Positions 54,144 through 64,000 of a DNA stretch of 64,000 nucleotides are shown one piece after another. The translations under genes were made by a program, and so were the position numbers. Positions within the stretch are counted from its first letter, which is position 1. Every line of letters starts with the position of its first letter. Under the pieces are notes generated by a model, which worked only from the letters and a program-made list of their open reading frames with translations, ran no database searches and was not told the origin of the DNA. This stretch comes from Aphelenchoides besseyi (Eukaryota > Nematoda > Chromadorea > Rhabditida > Aphelenchoididae), in the NCBI GenBank assembly GCA_024699855.1, contig JAMPIQ010000002.1, positions 12,834,001-12,898,000 on the forward strand. The letters are read 5' to 3'.

Positions 54144-54343
54144 TGTTTTTGTTGATCATTATTTCAAGCCAAATAAATAATTGGGGGCAATCGCGTGATA
54201 GTTTGGAGTTCTAAGTGGCGGGAGCTATGTTATGTAAAGCTTTTTTATTATCAAAGGAATGGAATGAACAGTTTGCGAAAAACTAGTCAGTTGTTCAGTA
54301 AAATAGTTGTTCTCAAATAAACCAAGTTATTTCCATCAGCACT

Positions 54344-54565
54344 TTGGCCAAAGGACACTTGAAATGGCAAAACATCATAGAAACGAAAGGCAAAATGGAT
54401 ATGCTTCGGTCGAAGAAGATCACGTACTTTCTTCAACAAACGAAGCAGGCGGTTCGTGAAAGCGGTGGTTTTGACATGAAGTTGAATCGTCAGTTGGCTG
54501 CTGTACATCAAGAATTCTGGAGCAACATTCTTTCTTTGGACAAATTCAACAACTACTTCGTGTAG
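54344..54565 (+). pseudogene. TACO1/YebC family N-terminal fragment
   Basis: The frame reads AKGHLKWQNIIETKGKMDML, RSKKITYFLQQTKQAVRESG, GFDMKLNRQLAAVHQEF and ends SLDKFNNYFV at TAG. This is the start of the YebC/TACO1 domain (typical form GHSKWQNI ... KGKxDxxRSK ... GGxDPKLNxxLA). TACO1 is a mitochondrial translational activator of COX1 and is normally about 300 residues; here only about 73 remain. No in-frame ATG lies between the upstream stop (near 54299) and the domain, and the mitochondrial presequence is missing. No further exon with the rest of the domain was found downstream. I read it as a truncated copy or the relic of a lost gene. Confidence 0.65.
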
Positions 54566-57500
54566 TTGAAGATATTTTCACAGCTTCCGCAGGAATTTAA
54601 CAGAGTTTGTTTCAGGATAAACTACAGTAAACTGTCTACTACAAATTCATTGGTCCGGCGGCTTCTTGTCATTGTTAAGCACACCAATTCCTAGAACTTT
54701 ATTTTGAATAAAACTCAACGAATGTCTTCTAATCTCAGAGTTTGATCTTCCAACATCTTATTTAATCAAATCGGAGGCATGAATCAATCGATGACGCAGA
54801 AAGGTCAAGAAGAGGAAATAGCAGTAGACAGAAGAGTAAACGACCTTATGCTGACAAAGAGCAAAAAAGAAGCGAACGAATCGTTAGCATTCTTCGCATA
54901 AAATCTATCCATCAAACAATTCGCTTGTTCTATGATTTTTTGTGCGTGTTAGTAAATGAATCGTTTATTGACGATTTTGTCTAAAGGAATTTCTGTGGCA
55001 TCCGCTGATTTGATAGTCGATTAAATTCGATGATGAAATCAGTCCAACGGTAACAGCATTCTTGTCTCATTTAACAGAAAATGTGGATATGCAATGGTTG
55101 TAAGACAAAAACCTTTTACGCTGATTGTTAGTCGCGAAGTGTACGAAATCGTCGTTCAGCTTCGGTTATCCCATTAAAAGTTTTAAGCGCATACCAGGTG
55201 TTAACACAATGCTAAACACCGTCCTTCGAAAACTTCAAGTCTCCATAGTGTTGAATTCAAATTGTCCACTTTTCTGGCATAAATGCACCTGTTCATCAGC
55301 ATTAAAAAAGGTACTAAATTTTTCAGCGTAAATCCACGATTTGCAAGTTAATCAAATGACGGATTTCAGTTCAACTTACAATGACTGCTAGACCATTGTG
55401 TTAAGATTCGAGACTTGTAGAGACATACTCACGCAGTCAAGAAGAGAAAACTAGACAGCAACTCGCAGGAGTGAAAGATCTAATCAGTATCTTATGCAAA
55501 ATGCTTATGAATTGAAATGCATGTGATGTCAACAATAACGGCGTTGATGAGTACAAAAGTCGAAGTAGTGGTCTTGAAATTAGTCTTGAAAACGATGCCC
55601 GACTCAAAGGGTGGAATAATTTAGGCGACTTTCATGAATTTTTCAACGACAACTATTCGCTATTCTCCAGCATTCGTTGGACTGGAGGCATTAGCGCTGT
55701 TGAGTTGAACGAACTGGTTGGTCGACTTAAATTTCAAGTTTAGTTCAATTATCAACTTCGAAGTTTTGTGTTGATTTAGAATCCTATACGATCGTTGCTT
55801 TACGCTTTCAAGGTCTTTACGTTTGTTGCTTCTGCTTCTTCGAATTAAGTTTGTTTTGTACGATAATCGCCATCGATCGTATTTTCGAGTTCTTTTGTAT
55901 GACACTGATCGATTGGTGGACTTTTCGTTTTGCATTAATTACTCCTCTAATTGATCTCGACCGGTTGAAGCCCCGTCAACATCAGAACCAATTTCAGGGA
56001 TCGTGCAGTTGCCTTTTGATTGTTGGCATCATTTTCAATCGTTTCTTTCGCCGCTCGTCCTTGGGGACGCAATTCGATGTCGGCAAGCGGTTTTTGTTTT
56101 GGCGATTGGCGGAAATTTCAACACGCAACAACGACAGAACGGATGTAATCGTTTTACTGCATTTTCTTTATCTCAACTCGTGTATTCATACTCAGATGTA
56201 CTCCTTCGAAATCGGCAGAATGGTGACTATCCGATAAAGATATAGAAATACAGTAATCTTAATCACGATTTTTTGGTTTTTCTAATATCGATCTCTACCC
56301 CCAACTTCAATAGCTACCGGTATTTCTGTTGTTTATCGATCTGGCAGGGATAAGATATTCGTAGTGTTTCTAACAGAAGTTTGCGGTTTTGAATTTTGGT
56401 CGCTTCAATGGGCCGTTGGCCATTAGCAGTCGGCGTCAAAAGCCGCGGATAGAAAACAGAAGAATATGCTTTTTAAACAATTGAATGAATGGAGATGAGG
56501 ACCGAGCGCGTATTGGTGCATGGATTCACCGGGCCAGCTGTCGACAATTACTGAAATATCCGCCTGGTTCCCGCTCTACTGTTCGCGTGCCGCCGAATTT
56601 TCGCCTGACCGCAAGCGTTAGCGTGAGAACCAGTGAAGAGCAGTCCCGATTTACACGCGACGTTTTTGGCCATAATCTCATCTCAAACGAATTGAGCAAA
56701 CAAACATAATGGTCATAGCAATCATAGCATCAAAACATGTTTCAATCATTCCACTTCGACTATTCTCTGTAACCGAAGACATGATCTGGGCAATTGAAAG
56801 TTTTCTTTTGTTCAGTGAATTGGCAACAAACTCCTGTTGTAAGCTCTGGTTTGTAGGCAGAATGTGGACATTAAGTTGACGCTCAACCATTGCGTTTGTG
56901 TTACGTGTATGATGTTGGTACACAAACCGGAAATCGGATATTAACAATCGGTACGCGAACAAATTTGTGCTCTCGGGAAATTTGAAAATCAACACCTTCG
57001 GTTTGTTCTCAATTTCAAAACGCGTTTATCTCAGAACTCGATTCGACTCAACTTTCAATGCAAACACACGTCTCTTACTGTATCGATTATTGAACTAATT
57101 GCGTGTGTAGTTGTTGTACATTTTTGCTTACTCAACTTGTTTAGATTTGTTGTATATGACAAATAAAATGCTTCCGAGTTCCAAGGAACTCAATTGCCAA
57201 GCGCCATACATGCAACCAGTTAGTCGAGAACAGAGAAATGGACGATTTCCGAGTTGCGCGAAGGACATTAATGTCCGATTCAAATGTTGCTTTTCCTTCA
57301 AACAAATTTCGAAGACAAACGAGACTTTTCATCTCAATGGATAATAGGGTTAGTTTTACATTCAAGACAAAACATGATATGAGCGGGAGTCATAATCGAC
57401 TAATTCCATATTCATAATTGAAAAGTTAATACATGTCTCCATCACTTTCATTATTATAAGCTAGTTGACACTGAATACAACAAACACCAACAAAACATTT

Positions 57501-58736
57501 AGCAAGAAGGCGTGCTGTCAACTCATTGGTTCGCACGTCGTATACGGTAAGGCCGCTGGGTTGCTGGGCAAAAGGAAACGGAAAGTGGCATCAAGTCGAG
57601 AGGAGAATGTGCGCGTTTTTTGGTCGCTGGTTCCACATATAACTTTAACACTCTCGCTTTCCCGCATCGACGATCATTTTGGCAGACAGACAAGAAAGCG
57701 ACGGCAACACATCTCGTACTCACAGCTCCAACATATTGCTATCCGCGTGTCTGTAGGCAAATACCATTCACAAAAATTTCTTCTTAGCTTCTAACTTGTC
57801 CGGCCATTCGTTGTCGTTACTCCGCCCATTTTGTAGAACGCACGATCCTCGTCCAACACGTGCCGTTGGGTTGAAGCGGATAGACGCGTGTCCAAGCGCA
57901 TACTCGATGCATGTGAGTGAACGGGCAAGTGATGGATGGGACGAGAATTGACTACAGTTAGTAGGGATCGTGTCACAATGTCGAAGTATGACCGTGCAAT
58001 GGTGGTCGTACGCCGAGTATACCGTTCGCGCTTTGTGGCCAACAAGTGCCGTCCAAGTTTCGTTCTTTTGTGAATTCGTCCGCCTCTTTTCCAGAACGAG
58101 GTATTCGGCCAACTGACTGAAGAGTCGAGCTGACGCGTTTGTTGGGTTTTAAAATTGAATAATTTGTGCGAACGTGCATTTGAAATTACCGTTTGTCTCG
58201 TACACTAATCCATTACTGTTTAACGATGGTATCCGAAACAACACTTAACAGTCTGACGACATCCATGTTTAACTATCGGGCTCATTGATCGAAAATTCAT
58301 AGCTCATCAGTTTAAATTTCTGAGATCATTTTCCGCACGTGTTCACGGCAGTTTCTAAGCATATCTAAGTATCGGCAATTGACTTATTGGGTCGTTCATT
58401 CCACCCTTTTTGAGGTCTCATAATTGTTTCATGTCATGAATAACATATCATCGAAATTCTTTCGTAAAATGTTTCCAACAATGTGCACTTCAAAATTAAA
58501 AAGAAACTAGCACGTATTCAATGATTATGATTTATGAAGTTGTTTTACAATCGATTTCAATTTGATTTCTAGATTGAAACTCTTGTGTTTTCTTTGTATA
58601 CTTGAAAAGTACTCGGCTTTACAATCAATCATTGTTGAAGGCTTACAATTTCAGAAGCTGCGCATGAATGACTAACAAATAAACTCAAAACTATCGCACA
58701 ACATTTTCGATCAGCTTTGATCAACTTCATTGTCAA
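54566..58736. other. Long non-coding stretch upstream of unc-86
   Basis: About 4.2 kb. I find no supported gene. Frames at 55851-56245, 56485-56709 and 57465-58179 are open by chance, overlap on both strands and lack family blocks. The position directly 5' of a neuronal POU gene makes this the natural place for cell-specific enhancers; that is inference, since C. elegans unc-86 also depends on several kilobases of upstream DNA. No long repeat was noticed. Confidence 0.4.
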
Positions 58737-60639
58737 TGAATCCTAGTCAACGAATCTACCCGAGTCTTAATTCATTCCAAGGTATGGACCGATATTCTCC
58801 GACTCCCTATCGTCAAAGAATGCAACAAGTGAGCAAATGATGATCGTCATCAATAACCTCAGTACGTTTAGACGAGCTCAATATTTGGTGCTCTAGAAGA
58901 TCCGTTTTTGCAATCTCGCGCTGCTCAAGCAGCTCAGGCACTTGTTGAAATCGACGTGAAGAATGTGAATATGTCGGCCAACATGTTGAGACCAACGGAT
59001 ATGTTCACGTAATTCTTAGATGCTTTCAACGACTATAACCAAATAATTTTCAGAAATTACCACTCACAAAATCTTCTCAACAATTCAAACTCTGATCTCA
59101 TCGACAACACCGGTATTCCACCGAACTCGACGAATCTCATCGATTCGCAGTCAAATCACACCAATTCAAGTGATACAATGAATTCACTGCAACAAGTCAT
59201 GGCTATGCAACATCACTATCCGGGTGCAAGTGCTCATTTTCATCACTATCATCAGTTGCCGCAAGCGAGTGTTGCGGGAGTTGCAGCGGCGTTTGGGGCA
59301 CCTCACAGTTCGGGAATGAATCTTGTCGGTGGAAATGCGACGATCGCGAGCGGTTTCATCGGAAATCCATTGAATAATATGCCGAACAACAACATTTTAC
59401 CGCGTTACTCGTTGAGTCATCCGACGACAAGTTCGTTTGGTTCGCAATTTTCACTTTTATTTAAAACTCATTAATTTTTGATGTAACTCGATAATAATTC
59501 AAATTTTAGCGCCAGAAATCGACACCGATCCACGTGAATTGGAACGCTTTGCCGAACACTTCAAACAACGACGAATTAAGCTCGGCGTAACTCAAGCGGA
59601 TGTCGGAAAGGCTCTCGCTCATCTGAAGATGCCGGGAGTTGGATCGTTGAGTCAATCGACGATTTGCCGATTCGAAAGTCTAACACTTTCGCATAACAAC
59701 ATGGTTGCACTAAAACCGATACTCCACTCCTGGTTGGAAAAGGTGAGCACTTTGTTTGGAATCGAGTACAGTTGTTTGTTTTGAACCTTCAATCGAACTT
59801 GCATATTTTGGGCAGCTGAAATAGCGAAGATTTCCATTTTTCGAATCCGTTTCGAATATTCTTATACGATGATTGATTCATGCGCTATCAATTATTAGCA
59901 AGAATGTTCGATTATTGAAAGTTTTTAGCTTGAAGTTCTGAACTGAATCCAAGTTCAACAGCCAACTACCTTTCATTATTTGCGTATAAGCTTATCATTT
60001 AATAGATGATATTTGTTTTCGAGTCGGTTCTCTAACACCGTATTTTATATTAGCAGACATCAAATGAGGAACTCAGGAGAACTCTTCTAAGTAGCATATT
60101 AAAAATTCATGAATTCCAACTGCTAAAACAAATGTTGACTCACTAAATGTCATTGCTATTACAGGCCGAAGATGCGATTAAAAACAAGGCAGCAAGTTCC
60201 GATGTTATTGGAATCTTACCGAGTTCCGACAAGAAACGAAAACGAACATCGATTGCGGCACCGGAGAAACGACTCCTCGAAGACTACTTTCGACAACAAC
60301 CTCGACCAACTGGTGATCGGATTTCTGCAATCGCCGAGAAATTGGATCTAAAAAAGAATGTTGTTCGCGTTTGGTTTTGTAATCAAAGACAAAAACAAAA
60401 AAGGTGATTTATGTCCATTAGTACTGTAATGAGTATTGTTAAGACAATTTCGTTGTCGAAGTCAGACGACTAATGGTTTGAACAGTTTACACAATTGTCA
60501 AGCACAACCTCAACAAACCAACAACACAGAAGTGAAGTATAATCCGAATGCTGTAGATGTTAAACGGCAAATCTTAGCTGAAGACTTATTCCAACAAAAT
60601 CCTGCTCAATCAACAGAAAATATAAGCAATAGTCTGTAG
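58737..60639 (+). CDS. unc-86: POU-IV homeodomain transcription factor UNC-86 (Brn3 type)
   Basis: UNC-86/POU4 proteins specify sensory and other neurons. The start [20 protein letters not shown] leads into the POU-IV box ([28 protein letters not shown]). A His/Asn/Ala-rich middle follows. The POU-specific domain reads [40 protein letters not shown] and [20 protein letters not shown]. The linker starts a new exon after an unusually long 422-nt intron (59743-60164). The homeodomain begins [20 protein letters not shown] and ends [15 protein letters not shown]. Two C-termini are possible: reading into the intron gives a stop at 60405-60407, straight after KQKR; splicing to 60436 adds about 67 residues rich in Gln and Asn, ending STENISNSL. 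Identity is secure; the C-terminal choice is open. Confidence 0.94.
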
Positions 60640-61057
60640 AATTGTTTATCCATACTTCTCCGACATATACAATTGTTTTGGTTTAGTACTTAAATTGTAG
60701 TTGATTAAAGTATTCCTGTGTTGTTTCCTGCATTTCTATAATCTCCGTATGCAATCGATCTCCAGCTCAAATCTTCAGAAGCGAAATGAAGTAATAAACG
60801 TATGAGTTAAACAGTCGATGTGATTTGAGGTAAAATCTTTGTGTTAAATGACAAACTGATCGATGAAAAAAGAAAAAGATTGCCTTGAGAAAACAGTATT
60901 CACAATACTAGAGAAACTAAATGTTGCAGTTGGAAGAGTTGACGTGGTGTCACTTTGTGTTCTTCTTAAGCTTATATGAAACTTAGGAAAACGGATTTAA
61001 TTAGCAGTAAGGGTTGAAAACTAGTGAAAAAGTTTCATTGTATATAGACCACAGAAG
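60640..61057. other. Intergenic, unc-86 3' region and SAYSD1 upstream region
   Basis: About 420 bp, AT-rich. GTAATAAACG at 60791-60800 contains AATAAA. No coding is seen. Confidence 0.4.
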
Positions 61058-61606
61058 ATGAGCGAATCTTCGGCTGAACGACGACCAGTAAAATTTTCGG
61101 ATGTTCGCAAACAACTGGAGGAATATCGTCGATTACAAGCCGAAAAGAAAGAACAAGCAGATCGTTTGGCAGTTGAAAAGGTATGTGACTTTGATGGAAA
61201 ATTCGATCAACTTTTTGTTTAGGAAAAGAAACGTGTTGAATTGGAGGAAAAAGCAAAAAATCCGCCACGACCGTTGCAGTTTCTCGAAGTGTTTGCCGTT
61301 GATTTCCTCGACATTTATCCACTGCGTATGTGGCGTCAATTTCACGAACGTTACCCTCTTCAATGTTGGACGATCACAGGAGCCGTCTGGTTAATTGGTC
61401 AACTTCTCGCTGTTCATGTGGAATTTGGTTTGGTTTTCTTTATTTTGTCAGTGTTTTTCGTTATGTTCGTTCACTTGGGAAATCGAGCAGAAGGCGAATT
61501 AAGTGCCTATTCGGTTTTCAATCAGAACTGCGAACGTTTAATGGGACAAATGACAAGTGAACATTTCGAACGCGACATGTTAATGCAACCAAGAGAAGAT
61601 AATTGA
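61058..61606 (+). CDS. SAYSvFN-domain protein, SAYSD1 homologue
   Basis: SAYSD1 is an ER membrane protein that senses UFMylated stalled ribosomes at the translocon. Two exons joined over a roughly 45-nt intron after LAVEK give about 168 residues. The start MSESSAERRPVKFSDVRKQL is followed by a charged coiled coil (EEYRRLQAEKKEQADRLAVE). Two hydrophobic segments follow (WTITGAVWLIGQLLAVHVEF, GLVFFILSVFFVMFVHLG). The name-giving motif is complete: EGELSAYSVFNQNCERLMGQ, then MTSEHFERDMLMQ, like the human KSAYSVFNPGCE and LTAEQLERELQL. TGA 61604-61606; AATAAA at 61680. It converges on the phosphatase gene with 93 bp between the stops. Family identity is secure; that it acts like human SAYSD1 is inference. 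Confidence 0.9.
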
Positions 61607-61699
61607 GATGATATCGAAGTTTATGATCATTCTTCCAATTCGCACACATTCAATTGTACATAATATGCTTTCGGGTTCGAATAAAATACGGTTAAAAGA

Positions 61700-62341
61700 T
61701 CATAGCGACTTTAAGTAGAGGGCATCCTTGATCTGGAGTTCGTTGTGACGACTTCCGAATTCCTTTTCCAGCATTTTACGTTGTTCTTCTCTGCCCTGAA
61801 ATTTTGCTGAATATAAAGACGCACAAAAAACCCGACTAACCTGATTGTAAAAGCTTTTCAACTGCTCCCGGAATCCGAAGTTTGGACTGGCGGAGTAGCG
61901 ACGCTGACGAACAAACTCGTAAGCTCGTTCCAAGCGTAAATCTGTCACTGTAATCAAATACGCAAGAACTAATGATACAGAGCGAGAGACACCCATTAAG
62001 CAATGCACCAAAACATTTCGGTTTTCAAGTCGATTCTCGTGAATAAACCGAATCGCTGTACCAAAATAGTGACCAAGAGTTGCATTCGGCAAGTCATCCA
62101 ACGGAATTTGGAGTTTGTGTGTAACAAAAGGCAATCTTGAAAGATTTACTTCGGTCGTAATCACCGAAACTATGGCTTGAATTCGATTGGCTGACATGAG
62201 TTTCGGATCAGTTGCTGCTCGCAAACTACCAACGAAAAGACCAGGAATGATTTCGTTCATGACCGTTTGAGATTCGTCACGATTCCGCCAATGTTTTAAA
62301 CGTTGAACGGCTTCTTGGAAAGTGCTATCTTTATAAGCCAT
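61700..62341 (-). CDS. Dual-specificity phosphatase, DUSP22/DUSP15-like
   Basis: A small atypical dual-specificity phosphatase. The core reads NEIIPGLFVGSLRAATDPKL, IQAIVSVITTE, IPLDDLPNATLGHYFGTAIR, then the catalytic loop NVLVHCLMGVSRSVSLVLAY (HCxxGxxRS: Cys nucleophile, Arg phosphate binder), and TDLRLERAYEFVRQRRYSAS with PNFGFREQLKSF. The general-acid Asp is in DDLP. These are the DUSP22/15 positions. Unlike human DUSP22 there is no Met-Gly-Asn myristoylation start; the N-terminus is extended (MAYKDSTFQEAVQRLKHWRN). After SFYNQ there is a likely 45-nt intron (GTTAGT ... TTTCAG) that is a multiple of three and stop-free, so retention would add 15 residues. The end is KDALYLKSL, TAA at 61700-61702. 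An upstream non-coding exon is possible, since a TTTCAG acceptor precedes the ATG by a few bases. Confidence 0.9.
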   Translation of the reverse strand: MAYKDSTFQEAVQRLKHWRNRDESQTVMNEIIPGLFVGSLRAATDPKLMSANRIQAIVSVITTEVNLSRLPFVTHKLQIPLDDLPNATLGHYFGTAIRFIHENRLENRNVLVHCLMGVSRSVSLVLAYLITVTDLRLERAYEFVRQRRYSASPNFGFREQLKSFYNQVSRVFCASLYSAKFQGREEQRKMLEKEFGSRHNELQIKDALYLKSL

Positions 62342-62770
62342 AAAATAGTTATCTGAAATGAATAGCTATAAATACCAAAAAACAAAAACACCCACCTAAC
62401 GCTACGATGATACTACAAAAGCATAAAGAAAATCGTTCTATCTCTGCATTTGCCTACGACACTAACGCGCCTCAAAAACGCACTAAAACCACCGAAATCA
62501 TGCACTTGGAAGAGGAAGCGGGCGGATGAGCAACGCTGCTTTCTACGCAAAAAGACTCCCCCCGCCTGACGTTTAATGTCACATGGAGCTGGACAAAAGA
62601 AGATGGATGCAAATTGTAAGAAGTAGTGAGTTATATGTTGCAAATTTCGGTATTTTCTACAGTTGGCATGTAAAATACAGAACTTTACACGAACTCTCCA
62701 CAACATTTAAACATCGTACGATTTCAATCAAAATAACATTCTACGACTATTCAAAATAGCGTAGGCTTAT
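62342..62770. other. Upstream region of the phosphatase gene
   Basis: About 430 bp, including the likely phosphatase promoter. A minus frame of 97 codons (62413-62706) has no family similarity and is not called. Confidence 0.4.
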
Positions 62771-62992
62771 TTATTTCTCAGCTTCACGGATCATTTCGAT
62801 CACAAAGTTTGATGTCTCGCCCAAATCGGCTTGCGATTGTCCGCGACGACTTCTCGGTGCGAAACGATTGAAAGCGCCGATTTGACGACAAATCGCGAGA
62901 AATGTCGTCGATTGCCATCATCAGTTAAAAGCAGTGAATCCGCGACATGTTGAAACACACACGCGATTTTCCCCGAGTTCGCTTATTTACAA
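62771..62992 (-). pseudogene. Broken coding fragment, family not recognised
   Basis: On the minus strand, SGKIACVFQHVADSLLLTDD (about 62985-62926) followed by TFLAICRQIGAFNRFAPRSR and GQSQADLGETSNFVIEMIRE, ending AEK at TAA 62771-62773, reads like one conserved C-terminal region. The two parts are in different frames, off by one base at about 62906-62910, with no room for an intron. Codon choice resembles the real genes nearby. An AATAAA overlaps the stop (GAAATAAATAA). No further exon was found upstream within the window. It is most likely a decayed fragment, or a gene with an assembly indel; I cannot name it. Confidence 0.45.
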
Positions 62993-64000
62993 GAACTTTT
63001 AAGTAAACGATATTTTGTCTGTGAGATCTTCTGTCCCTTCTTGAACTAACTTCCTTATTTCTACGATCTGTAAACGAGGCTCCGTAAATCAAAGCTACTC
63101 TAGTTTATGTTCAAAAAAGTCACCAATTGCTCTTCTGACCTTCACACCTCAGTTTTCGTAACTGAAAAGAGATGTTTCAGGAGGTACAAAACAGTTAGAC
63201 ACTATGAAGTTGTTGAGCTGTAACAGTCTGTATATTTAGCGGTGTTCTCTTGTTTTCATATGCAAATGAAGTGTACTGCTCGTAGTTCGCTTCGGGTTAT
63301 CTCCGTAAACAATCAAGAGCGAAAATACGTTCAACGGAAACGAACGGCGTTTAGTTTCTGACTCTGAAAACGAAGATATGCGCTTCATTTAATGAGTGCA
63401 ATTAACGTTTAGAATACCATGGTATTCGAGTAGTTCAACAATTCTTGCGTGTCATTTACGTGGAATTTGTTTTGTAAGCGAAAAGAAGTTCGGGGTGTTA
63501 GCCGGAGGTGTCGATTTTCAGTCGATAAACCAACCGAAGAGCAAATACAAAGGGTTGGGAAAGCGCGCGAAATGTCTTGTTGATTACACGGTTGCAGTGC
63601 AAGTTTGTTTGTTTTAAGTTGATTTCTTAACTAATCGTTGCGTTTGCACACCAACAACTGAAAAGCTTTTGTTCATTGACCGATCAAGCGACGGTCTTGT
63701 ATGTCCGCAGGACTAAAGTTCAAGTTTTGTTTCCATCTTCCCAAGTGCACTGCAAACTTCAATCATAACATTTGATTAAGAGACTTCTTAGTGTCAATTG
63801 CTTTCTTGCAATCGCCCAATTTTGTGCGTGTGACGTGTTTCACGATTCGGACAGCCTGCGGCAAAGACAGCGGCGACTTTTTGTTTTGGGGCCGTCTGCC
63901 TATTTTGATGTTCGACGCTGGTGTCCGCATTTGATTTTGGGCTTCATCTGATCGACCAAATTCAAGGGGACAAGAACATTAAACGCGGCTGCAAATCATA
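62993..64000. other. Terminal stretch without a supported gene
   Basis: About 1 kb. Frames such as 63396-63617 have no recognisable blocks. The last 180 bases are more GC-rich. A gene could begin beyond the edge. Confidence 0.35.

Noticed and set aside
55851..56245. Two overlapping plus-strand frames of 128 and 80 codons
   Set aside because: The longer has no ATG start, both are Phe/Ile/Leu-rich from AT composition, and no family resemblance was found.
62413..62706. 97-codon minus-strand frame rich in Cys and Arg
   Set aside because: No recognisable domain, and it lies in the upstream region of the phosphatase gene.

Overview
This window is animal nuclear DNA, most likely from a nematode. 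Almost every gene is broken by very short introns (about 40-60 nt, GT...TTTTAG or TTTCAG) and genes are packed on both strands. The gene set matches well-known nematode orthologues: AP-2 mu and alpha, galactose-1-phosphate uridylyltransferase next to CCDC47, GCN1, GFAT, a P-glycoprotein, cyclin Y, a cullin-2, a TRPC channel, ZnT6 and the POU-IV factor UNC-86. From memory, the GALT/CCDC47 neighbours are also adjacent in Caenorhabditis elegans. I cannot fix the clade from this window. There is no CRISPR, no rRNA and no tRNA that I could recognise, and nothing bacterial.

Layout. 1-1141: 3' part of AP-2 mu (+). 1661-4834: galt-1 and ccdc-47, both minus and possibly co-transcribed with ccdc-47 first. 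5067-13397: GCN1 (+). 13524-14464: a 941-bp Tc1/mariner-type element with about 225-bp terminal inverted repeats that encodes only a helix-turn-helix domain. 14569-21404: three plus-strand genes (acyl-CoA thioesterase, GFAT, a Ser/Thr-rich secreted protein). 21854-30752: three minus-strand genes (full ABCB transporter, cyclin Y, Golgi SNARE GS28). 31502-34433 cul-2 (+) converges on a TRPC channel (34710-38466, -). 40166-40604: a small Cys-rich membrane protein (-). 41213-43354: ZnT6 (+) and an unknown coiled-coil gene (-), whose stop codons overlap. 44374-47747: AP-2 alpha (+).

48.3-58.7 kb differs from the rest. It is gene-poor and holds gene relics: an N-terminal fragment of hormone-sensitive lipase, a TACO1/YebC N-terminal fragment and an ambiguous multi-exon locus. 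It also holds a 757-bp foldback element with about 160-bp arms and long stretches without credible coding. The last 12 kb carry unc-86 with a long upstream region, a SAYSvFN-domain gene (SAYSD1 homologue), a DUSP22-like phosphatase and a small broken coding fragment.

Functional themes are mostly housekeeping. Two of the four AP-2 subunits lie about 43 kb apart. GCN1, CCDC47 and SAYSD1 all act at ribosomes or the ER translocon, but their shared presence is probably coincidence. No operon-like defence or biosynthetic system was found. The most interesting observations are the doubled N-acylation start motif in cyclin Y, the stripped mariner element, the stop-over-stop gene pair, the gene-relic block and the unmatched small membrane, secreted and coiled-coil genes.
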